Assembly: GCA_020342025.1 (NCBI GenBank)
Contig: CP070840.1
Span: forward strand, 3,728,789-3,734,190
DNA from: Deltaproteobacteria bacterium
GTDB lineage: Bacteria > Desulfobacterota > DSM-4660 > Desulfatiglandales > HGW-15
Direction of reading: 5' to 3'
Length of the DNA stretch: 5,402 bases
Of the stretch, positions 1-5,402 are shown piece after piece. How positions within the stretch are numbered: position 1 is the first letter of the stretch; the number at the start of each line of letters is the position of its first letter. The translations under genes were made by a program, and so were the position numbers. A model generated the notes under the pieces. It did no database searches, was not told the origin of the DNA, and worked only from the letters and a program-made list of their open reading frames with translations.

Positions 1-129
1 GGGCGTTCAGGGACCCAGAATGTCCTCTTCCAACTTAAGAAACGCCAAGGAAGGTGGCGTATCTTCTATGTGGGAGTAGAGCTCCCGGATGGTACATACA
101 AAACGCTGTACCCAGAACAAAGATCATAA
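1..129 (+). CDS. C-terminal fragment of an unidentified protein (5' end outside the window)
   Basis: Reading frame 1 is open from the first base to a TAA at 127-129, giving 42 residues. The product is not recognised. The fragment looks like genuine protein rather than chance translation. It has a basic, amphipathic beta-strand pattern, LFQLKKRQGRWRIFYVGVEL (residues 9-28), then a turn (PDGTYK) and a short polar tail. A strand ending in 'GRWRI' followed by a second strand is common at the end of small alpha+beta folds such as NTF2-like or lipoprotein-type domains, but that is only a resemblance and no function is claimed. The gene ends about 45 bases before the promoter of the next operon, so it is probably a separate transcription unit. 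No good rho-independent terminator was seen after it. The main doubt is that only 42 codons are visible. Confidence 0.5.
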   Translation, partial: GRSGTQNVLFQLKKRQGRWRIFYVGVELPDGTYKTLYPEQRS

Positions 130-173
130 TCCACCAGTGCTGGGTCCCCCCCTCCCGAGCCTCTCTTTCTCGT

Positions 174-202
174 TTGACTGGCAATCTGTTTTCTCCTATT
201 AT
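174..202 (+). promoter_or_regulatory. Predicted sigma70-type promoter for the dehydrogenase-ferredoxin operon
   Basis: A -35 box TTGACT (174-179, five of six consensus bases) and a -10 box TATTAT (197-202, five of six) are separated by exactly 17 bases, the optimal spacing. Transcription would start near 208-210, leaving an untranslated leader of roughly 88 bases before the ATG at 298. The position between the stop of the upstream gene (129) and the dehydrogenase start fits well. This is a pattern match with no experimental support, but both boxes and the spacing are close to ideal. Confidence 0.6.
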
Positions 203-216
203 GCCTCATAATTCTC

Positions 217-234
217 TTAGATATTCTATCCTAA
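217..234. promoter_or_regulatory. Imperfect inverted repeat downstream of the promoter, possible operator
   Basis: TTAGATA (217-223), spacer TTC, then TATC(C)TAA (227-234) form a dyad with seven-base arms and one bulged base. The core GATA-TTC-TATC is perfect. It lies about +8 to +25 relative to the predicted transcription start, where a bound repressor would block transcription, and fatty-acid operons are often controlled by TetR- or FadR-type repressors. The stretch is AT-rich, so a short dyad could arise by chance. No regulator gene is visible in the window. Confidence 0.25.
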
Positions 235-286
235 ATTCATAACCACAGAGAAACAGCCAAATCTGAGGGAAGACTTCGCCATGCAT

Positions 287-292
287 AGGAGG
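287..292 (+). promoter_or_regulatory. Consensus Shine-Dalgarno of the acyl-CoA dehydrogenase
   Basis: AGGAGG lies five bases upstream of the ATG at 298, the full anti-16S match at normal spacing. It fixes the start of the dehydrogenase. The ATG at 281, which overlaps the upstream side of this site, is in a different frame. The strength of the site suggests high translation. Confidence 0.85.
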
Positions 293-297
293 AGAAC

Positions 298-1512
298 ATG
301 TCTGTTGATGCTTTGCTTCATGAGGATGAGATTGCCTTCAGGGAAGGTTTCAAGTCCTTTTTGGGTGGCTTGGACCTTTCCTTCATCCTGAGAATGGACA
401 AGGAAGATGAGAAGGAATTTCCAAAAGATTTCGTCCGCACCCTTGGGCAGAACAACTATCTAGGGATTCCATTGCCCAAAGACGTGGGAGGAAGAGGCCT
501 CAATACAGTGTGCGCTATACTCGCCGAGGAGGAACTGGGGGCTCTAGCTTTTCCCCTGGGTTGTGCCATGGGCATGTCCACCTATCTCTGCAGGGCCATC
601 TACAAATATGGCCATTCGGATCTCTGGGACCGCTATGTGCGCCCGACCCTTAGAGCGGATCTAATTTGTGCAGAGGGTATTACTGAACCCCTGAAAGGAT
701 CAGACATCGCCAGACTAAAGACCCTCGCTCGAAAGGATGGAGACGCGTATGTGATTTCAGGTGAAAAAAGATTCCAAAAGGGGGGAGTGGGGGCTGACTG
801 GTTTTTGACATTTGTCAGGACGAATCCTGACGTGGAGCCCCACAGAGGAATCACGGCCATTATCGTTGAGCGCCAACACGGGATCAAAGTGGTAGAGCAA
901 TTCAATTTGCTTGGGTGGCGAGGGATGGGGGCATCGCACCTTTTGATGAAAGAGGTAAGGGTTCCTGAGGAAAATCGTGTGGGAGAGGAAGGACAAGGTT
1001 TTGATGTGCTCATGTACCTTCTCCAGACAGAAAGGTTGATGGAGGCCTCAACGGCCCTGGGCTCGGCGAGAGAGTGCCTGAAGCTCGCCGTCAGGTACTC
1101 TGATGCCAGGGAACAGTTCGAACGGAAGATTCGAGAGTTTCAGGGAATAAGTTTTAAGATTGCCGATATGGCCGCCAACCTGGATGCAGGACGACTGCTT
1201 TGCCTGCGGGCAGCGAGAGTGACGGACAAGGAAGAGAGAAGACCCAATAAAGAAGTGGCCATGGCAAAGTTCTTCTCCACAGAAGCCGCCTGGAATATCA
1301 TCGATCAGGCCTTGCAGATCCTTGGCGGGATCGGATACACAGACTACTACCCGGTGGAACGTTTTCTCCGGGATGTTCGCGTAAGCAAGATCTATACAGG
1401 CACCAATGAGATCATGAGGGAGTTGACCCATCGGGCTGTTTACAAGGAATTTCTCTCAGAAGCGCCTTCCGCTGCTTGGCCGTTGTGGAAAGGAACGAAG
1501 AGCCTGGCCTGA
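298..1512 (+). CDS. Acyl-CoA dehydrogenase, alternative-glutamate (IVD/LCAD-like) type
   Basis: This 404-residue protein has normal family length. It is a soluble FAD flavoenzyme expected to oxidise an acyl-CoA to its 2,3-enoyl-CoA. The N-terminal helical domain runs to about residue 122 and contains LGIPLPKDVGGRGL (55-68). The beta domain carries the first family signature, GITEPLKGSDIA (127-138), and the flavin-side tryptophan W168 in ADWF. The C-terminal helical domain contains REQF (271-274), QILGGIGYTD (340-349) and KIYTGTNEIMR (364-374). In medium- and short-chain enzymes the catalytic base is the Glu of 'YEGT'. Here that position is T367, and a Glu-Arg pair (E245-R246, in QTERLMEAS) sits where isovaleryl- and long-chain enzymes place their catalytic Glu, so E245 is the likely base. 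Oddities are K133 and R139 within the first signature, E275 where the FAD-contact motif usually has Gly (RxxFG), and an extra tail of about 18 residues. The start is set by AGGAGG at 287. The substrate cannot be told from sequence. It forms an operon with the ferredoxin one base downstream. Confidence 0.95.
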   Translation: MSVDALLHEDEIAFREGFKSFLGGLDLSFILRMDKEDEKEFPKDFVRTLGQNNYLGIPLPKDVGGRGLNTVCAILAEEELGALAFPLGCAMGMSTYLCRAIYKYGHSDLWDRYVRPTLRADLICAEGITEPLKGSDIARLKTLARKDGDAYVISGEKRFQKGGVGADWFLTFVRTNPDVEPHRGITAIIVERQHGIKVVEQFNLLGWRGMGASHLLMKEVRVPEENRVGEEGQGFDVLMYLLQTERLMEASTALGSARECLKLAVRYSDAREQFERKIREFQGISFKIADMAANLDAGRLLCLRAARVTDKEERRPNKEVAMAKFFSTEAAWNIIDQALQILGGIGYTDYYPVERFLRDVRVSKIYTGTNEIMRELTHRAVYKEFLSEAPSAAWPLWKGTKSLA

Positions 1513-1513
1513 A

Positions 1514-1705
1514 ATGAAGCCACACATCGAGATACTTGAGCACTGCATCGCATGTGGCGAGTGTGTGGATATTTGTCCAGTTCAGTGCCTCCGTATTAAT
1601 GAGCAGGAAGTGGAAGTGATTGATGAAGAAGTCTGCTTCGGATGCCGACAGTGTGAAGAGGTTTGTCCCGATGATGCGATCCAAGTTACGGGCATCGTTC
1701 CCTGA
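1514..1705 (+). CDS. Small 2[4Fe-4S] ferredoxin, operon partner of the acyl-CoA dehydrogenase
   Basis: This 63-residue, acidic, cytoplasmic electron carrier has two complete CxxCxxCxxxCP motifs, C11-C14-C17-C21-P22 and C41-C44-C47-C51-P52. They are related by the internal two-fold repeat typical of bacterial (clostridial-type) ferredoxins, and they would bind two [4Fe-4S] clusters. A ninth cysteine, C25, is not needed for the clusters. The ATG is one base after the TGA of the dehydrogenase. There is only a weak purine-rich ribosome site (AAGGAACGAAGAG, within 1491-1503), so translation is probably coupled to termination on the upstream gene. The context suggests it serves the dehydrogenase or the wider acyl-CoA oxidation pathway, but the redox partner is inferred. 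It could also be a general ferredoxin that merely shares the transcript. The family assignment itself is secure. Confidence 0.93.
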   Translation: MKPHIEILEHCIACGECVDICPVQCLRINEQEVEVIDEEVCFGCRQCEEVCPDDAIQVTGIVP

Positions 1706-1901
1706 TTTTCACAGGGCACATTGCGTCTCGGGCTTTGTGTGGATTTCTCACGTTAATGAGGTTTTCCAGGTCTGATGTTTTTGACCCGGACATGGAATAA
1801 TGGAATGTTGATTTAAAAGAGGATCCTCGTCTTCAGATGTATTCTCTCCCACTCCCTCTTTTTGAAGGAAACCGGCTTCATTATCCTACCCAGAATAACT
1901 A
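1706..1901. other. Intergenic region with no convincing signals
   Basis: These 196 bases separate the ferredoxin stop from the AddB-like start. All three forward frames contain stops, and no small gene is supported. A possible hairpin (1710-1717 with 1732-1739, an eight-pair stem including two G-U pairs and a 14-base loop) follows the ferredoxin but lacks a T-run. An isolated TTGACC (1781-1786) has no -10 box at workable spacing. The ten-base palindrome GAGGATCCTC (1819-1828) has no other support. Whether the downstream gene has its own promoter is unresolved. Confidence 0.4.
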
Positions 1902-4900
1902 ATGAGCAGGATCGTTTATCTCGTTGGCAGGAGCGTAGATTCCAGGCAGCGTTTGCTCGCAAACAGAATAGGTTTGTGTGAGAACAAGTCTTTCCTCCAT
2001 CTGGTCCCCACGAGAGGCAAAGTCATGGAATTGGAGGTGGATCCCCAATTCTGGCTCAGGGTGAGGGTCGATACTCTAACCCGCCTCATCCATCAGATTT
2101 TCGATGAGCACCTCAAGTACGAACACTTCAAAGGCTACAGGCCTATCGATGATGGCTTGAAGTTTCTCCTTATCAAGAAAATCCTTCAGACAAGAGGGAG
2201 ACAACCGGATGGCCTGGTCTATTTCGCTCCGCTTCTGTCAAGCGCCAATGAGGAGACGGATTTCCCTGGCATATACCGGACGGTCTCCAATTTCTTTTCC
2301 CTCCTCCTCAGGAATAATTTTCAAGACCGATTTGTAGAAGATCTCGCCAGAAGAATCATCAGACTGGAGGAAGAAAGTCCGGGGGCGGGTGAAGAGAGAT
2401 ACGCCCTGGAGAGTGATCTAACATGGTTATTCGGTGACTTTGAAGAGATCAAGAAGGATATCAAGGGATATGATGATGACGATGTTGCCTCCAGCGTCAG
2501 GTCCTACTTGAAAAAAGGCCACATCCCTAAAATGTTGACGGAAACGGATTTCCTCATTCTAGATGGTTTTATTCAAATATCAAGGGTAGAAGAGGATATC
2601 CTTTTCTATCTTTTTCGCCAGGTCCAAGAGGTGTGGTGGCTCATCGATTATGAGAGTCGAGCAAAAGACCCTGTGGCGGATTTTAAGGAATCAGCGGGCC
2701 GGGAATCCCACTGGCATTGGAAGACCAGGGGCGATTGGAAGCCTCAAGGGTTTGGTCACCACGGGGCTTACCGGGTTTTTACTTCTCTTGTGTCTCTCAT
2801 GGAGAGATCAGCAGAAGCGGGGTTTGATGCCATTATTGAAAAGGCCACTGCAGACCCCTTTCCCAATCCGGTCGCTGGTGGCCTCTATTTCCATGGCCGG
2901 CTAGACGAAGGCCCCTATGAAGGCCTCAAAATCAAGTCCTTTGCCAATAGGGTGGCTGAAGTCCGCGCCATTGCAGGTGAGATAAAAAGAATTATTTCTG
3001 AAGAAAACTTGGATGCATCAATAGATTTGGGAAAGATACGGGTTATTTTCCCGGAACTAGATGATTATTCCTCCCTCATATCTGAGATATTTGGTTCATA
3101 CAAGCTGCCTTTTAGTCTGACCAAGGGTTTACCCCTTTCCTCCCATCCCCTTGCCCATATTTTCCGTTACATCGTTGAGATTCCGCTGAATCATTTCACG
3201 AGGGAGGATATTTTCAGCCTCTTCTCTTCCCCCTGGATCAAGGAAGACGCAGAGCGAGAGGTACCCGATAAGGAATGGCTCGTAGAATTGGGGGGTGAAC
3301 GCCTTTTTGCTGAAGAAGATTTGCCCGGAACGGCCAAGTTCATTCATAACGAATCTAAGCGCAGGGGAGATGTCAAATTAGACATATTCTTTATTGATGA
3401 AGTGGCCCGAAAGTGTGGTCTCGATAGGCTGGGGTCAGATGTTTCAGGACTCTGGAGCGAGGCACTTCAATGGGTAAGAGATTATTATCGGGATCGTCTC
3501 GAACACACAATGGTACCCGAAGCAAGGGTGGATCTCCTCTCGGAATACTTTTGGTTCCTGGCCCAGATTGCAGTGTTGGGAGAAACACTGATCTCCTTTA
3601 AGAAACTGAGCAATCAGAAGAGTCCAGAGGGGATAGGGGAATGTTTTTTGCGGATTCTTGATAGGTTGGGATTTCCGGAGAATGTTGTAAGAATACCGGA
3701 AGAAACGCCTGGACTTGAATCTGAAGTGGTGCGGGCTATGCTCAGAAGGGACATGAAGGCATATTCCCTATTGCAAGCCTTAATCCAAGCCAGTGCAGGT
3801 GAGGTGAGGCTAGCAAGAGAGCTATTCGAAACAAAGGATGGTTACCCTCTCCTTTCCCAGTTCTATTCAACTTTTCGACTTAGACTCAATAACGCTTTCC
3901 TCCTGGATGAACGCAATCCCAATGTCGTTCGTATTTCCCAATGGCTCGAGATTAGGGGAAGGTGCTTTGATTACGTCTTTGCAGGTGGTCTCATAGCGGA
4001 TCAATTCCCTCTCAGAGAGGAGGTCAACTTTATACTGCCAGAGGCCCCGAATAAAATGTATAGGATGCGAGACCTCATGGACGAATCCAGGCATCTATTC
4101 ACCCATCTTCTCAGAAACTACCGTAAGTGCCTTTATCTGTCCTTTCCACGGTATTCAGACGAAAAAGAGGTTCAGCCCTCTCCGGTACTCATGGATCTGG
4201 AGGCCATGGTCAAATCCCAACGTGAGCCTGATCAAGAAAAGGGGAACCTTGAAGAGGTGTTTAGGTGGGAGGAAAATCCCTACCTCACATCAGAGGAAGA
4301 ACTGTTGAACGCGACCCGTCTGAAACATGGGTCGTCTGAAAAGGCAGAGGACAATGTATTTCCACTGGGCCGGATCATCGTTAAACATGACTCACAAGTT
4401 GAAAACCTTATCAGGGCAATTGATGCCCTGCGCTGCAGATGGGCCCAGGATGGCCTTTTTGCATATGATGGTCTTGTAAGAGGATCTGTAAAGTTTCATG
4501 CTTTTCGTAACGATAAGAATGAAATTTTCTCTCCTTCTCATCTTGAGACCCTGGCCAATTGCCCCATGCGCTATCTTTTTGAGCATATCTATGGCCTGAA
4601 AACACGAGAAGAGCTTGGCCCAGAAGTCTCTCGTAGGGAAATGGGCCAACACTTCCATGCCATATTAAGGGACTTCTTTGAGAGGCTAAGAGATGAGAAG
4701 AAGAATGTGGCAGAGATAGGTCTCAATCGAGCCTTTGTCTTGGCCGAAAGGGTGGCCGATGAATATTTCAGGGCGCATCCTTTTCTGAATAGGGTGGTGT
4801 TCTATGAGTTTCAAAAAAGGGAGTTTCTGGCAGGTCTGGACCAAGGCGAGGCAGGTTCCGCGGAGGGATCAAGGGAGAGGGAGGGTATTTTCGCCCAGCT

Positions 4901-5402
4901 CCTACGATTTGAAGAAAGGGAATTCCAGGAAAGGTTTCCAGCAGGGATGGAGTATGGATTTGGTCAGGAGGCGGAGGCACCGGTTGTCCTGGGCAACACG
5001 AGGATCCGGGGATATATCGATCGATTTGATATCATGAGGGGGCACGAGGAGGCGGTTTGCGTTTATGATTATAAGACAGGCCGTATGCCCACGGCAGAGA
5101 TGGTCAAGAAGGGACTCTCCTTTCAATTACCTGCCTATATGCTCACCCTGAAGACCCACCTCCAATTCAAAGCGATTTCAGCGGCTTTTTATGCACTTAA
5201 GAGGGAGGTGTTCTTAAGGGACTATCCTCTCAAACAACGGATCAACGACCACTGGGAAGGAATGAGAGGGGTTGATGTCAGTGGTGTTGCACTGATAGAC
5301 GAATACGCTAATCACTTGATGGGAATTCTTGACGGGGGGTACTTTCACCATTCCACGGATGAGGTGCTTTGCCCGTACTGTGAATTCAGGTACGCCTGTT
5401 AT
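1902..5402 (+). CDS. addB: AddB-like helicase-nuclease subunit (RecB-family nuclease with Fe-S cluster), 3' end outside the window
   Basis: The frame is open for 1167 codons from ATG 1902 to the last base. In AddAB enzymes this subunit helps process double-strand breaks for recombination, degrading one strand and joining in Chi recognition. The N-terminus has the AddB layout of LVGRS (7-11) then FLHLVPTR (31-38), but the Walker A lysine-serine is missing. Degenerate UvrD-like helicase motifs follow: FLILDGFIQIS (217-227), RVAEVRAIAGEIKRII (350-365), LEIRGRCFDYVFAGGLIADQ (682-701) followed by FP, and ESRHLF...LYLSFP (728-749). The nuclease module starts with SHLETLANCPMRYLFEH (879-895). It continues with G915-x3-H919, E1017, GYIDRFD (D1040), VYDYKTG (D1056, K1058) and SFQLPAY (Q1075, Y1079), all RecB-family nuclease residues. 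C887 plus C1157-x2-C1160-x5-C1166 match the split four-cysteine cluster of Bacillus AddB. An in-frame TAA at 1896 fixes the start region, yet no Shine-Dalgarno precedes the ATG. The length is close to Bacillus AddB (about 1166 residues), so the stop is probably near. A stand-alone RecB-like nuclease is the main alternative. Confidence 0.9.
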   Translation, partial: MSRIVYLVGRSVDSRQRLLANRIGLCENKSFLHLVPTRGKVMELEVDPQFWLRVRVDTLTRLIHQIFDEHLKYEHFKGYRPIDDGLKFLLIKKILQTRGRQPDGLVYFAPLLSSANEETDFPGIYRTVSNFFSLLLRNNFQDRFVEDLARRIIRLEEESPGAGEERYALESDLTWLFGDFEEIKKDIKGYDDDDVASSVRSYLKKGHIPKMLTETDFLILDGFIQISRVEEDILFYLFRQVQEVWWLIDYESRAKDPVADFKESAGRESHWHWKTRGDWKPQGFGHHGAYRVFTSLVSLMERSAEAGFDAIIEKATADPFPNPVAGGLYFHGRLDEGPYEGLKIKSFANRVAEVRAIAGEIKRIISEENLDASIDLGKIRVIFPELDDYSSLISEIFGSYKLPFSLTKGLPLSSHPLAHIFRYIVEIPLNHFTREDIFSLFSSPWIKEDAEREVPDKEWLVELGGERLFAEEDLPGTAKFIHNESKRRGDVKLDIFFIDEVARKCGLDRLGSDVSGLWSEALQWVRDYYRDRLEHTMVPEARVDLLSEYFWFLAQIAVLGETLISFKKLSNQKSPEGIGECFLRILDRLGFPENVVRIPEETPGLESEVVRAMLRRDMKAYSLLQALIQASAGEVRLARELFETKDGYPLLSQFYSTFRLRLNNAFLLDERNPNVVRISQWLEIRGRCFDYVFAGGLIADQFPLREEVNFILPEAPNKMYRMRDLMDESRHLFTHLLRNYRKCLYLSFPRYSDEKEVQPSPVLMDLEAMVKSQREPDQEKGNLEEVFRWEENPYLTSEEELLNATRLKHGSSEKAEDNVFPLGRIIVKHDSQVENLIRAIDALRCRWAQDGLFAYDGLVRGSVKFHAFRNDKNEIFSPSHLETLANCPMRYLFEHIYGLKTREELGPEVSRREMGQHFHAILRDFFERLRDEKKNVAEIGLNRAFVLAERVADEYFRAHPFLNRVVFYEFQKREFLAGLDQGEAGSAEGSREREGIFAQLLRFEEREFQERFPAGMEYGFGQEAEAPVVLGNTRIRGYIDRFDIMRGHEEAVCVYDYKTGRMPTAEMVKKGLSFQLPAYMLTLKTHLQFKAISAAFYALKREVFLRDYPLKQRINDHWEGMRGVDVSGVALIDEYANHLMGILDGGYFHHSTDEVLCPYCEFRYACY

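Noticed and set aside
134..143. CCAGTGCTGG as a terminator for the upstream gene
   Set aside because: It has only a four-pair stem with a two-base loop, followed by a C-run rather than a T-run.
54..242. 62-codon forward reading frame across the end of the upstream gene and the promoter region
   Set aside because: It overlaps the frame-1 coding tail and the predicted promoter, has no ribosome site, and its translation shows no protein-like pattern.
633..1684. Reverse-strand frames of 79-127 codons opposite the dehydrogenase and ferredoxin
   Set aside because: They are antisense to two confidently identified genes, and their translations look like reverse complements of coding sequence.
1710..1739. 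Hairpin after the ferredoxin as a rho-independent terminator
   Set aside because: The stem needs two G-U pairs, the loop is 14 bases, and no T-run follows.
1781..1786. TTGACC as a -35 box for the AddB-like gene
   Set aside because: No acceptable -10 box lies 16-18 bases downstream; the AATAAT at 1796-1801 is only nine bases away.
1819..1828. Ten-base palindrome GAGGATCCTC as an operator
   Set aside because: It is a short isolated palindrome with no nearby promoter and no second copy noticed.
2650..2904. 84-codon forward frame inside the AddB-like gene
   Set aside because: It is an out-of-frame shadow; the AddB frame is continuous and carries family motifs on both sides.
3129..5126. Several reverse-strand frames of 64-88 codons opposite the AddB-like gene
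   Set aside because: They are antisense to a well-supported coding frame, with no family motifs.
1902..5402. Possibility that this stretch is non-coding or a pseudogene
   Set aside because: Codon-by-codon translation gives 1167 codons without a stop or frameshift, with family motifs in the expected order; the apparent lack of an end is only because the stop is beyond the window.

Overview
All genes in this window lie on the + strand. It holds the last 42 codons of an unidentified gene, a compact acyl-CoA dehydrogenase/ferredoxin gene pair, and a very long open frame that runs off the right edge and encodes an AddB-type helicase-nuclease subunit. No rRNA, tRNA, CRISPR array, insertion sequence or long repeat was seen. 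By eye the G+C content is near 50%, and AGG/AGA are common arginine codons. An acyl-CoA dehydrogenase beside a small 2[4Fe-4S] ferredoxin suggests an anaerobe that degrades or ferments fatty, branched or aromatic acids, such as a Desulfobacterota/syntroph-type bacterium. That assignment is inference only; there is no marker gene for taxonomy.

Layout. 1-129: C-terminus of an unknown protein ending in TAA. 130-297: intergenic, with a strong sigma70-type promoter (TTGACT, 17 bp, TATTAT), an imperfect inverted repeat just downstream, and a consensus Shine-Dalgarno. 298-1512: acyl-CoA dehydrogenase. 1514-1705: 2[4Fe-4S] ferredoxin, one base after the dehydrogenase stop, so almost certainly the same operon. 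1706-1901: intergenic, with no convincing terminator or promoter. 1902-5402: AddB-like protein of at least 1167 residues, with no stop before the window end.

How the genes work together. The dehydrogenase would oxidise an acyl-CoA to the 2,3-enoyl-CoA. The co-transcribed ferredoxin may pass electrons to or from it, or to an electron-transfer flavoprotein or membrane oxidoreductase encoded elsewhere. The AddB-like gene belongs to a different process, DNA end resection for recombinational repair. It keeps the C-terminal RecB-family nuclease residues and the four cysteines of the AddB iron-sulfur cluster, while its N-terminal Walker A site has decayed. Its partner helicase, addA, would be expected just beyond the right edge.

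I found no clearly new system. The points most worth a second look are the dehydrogenase with its active-site glutamate in the alternative position and a dedicated ferredoxin, and the AddB-like protein with a lost Walker A lysine.
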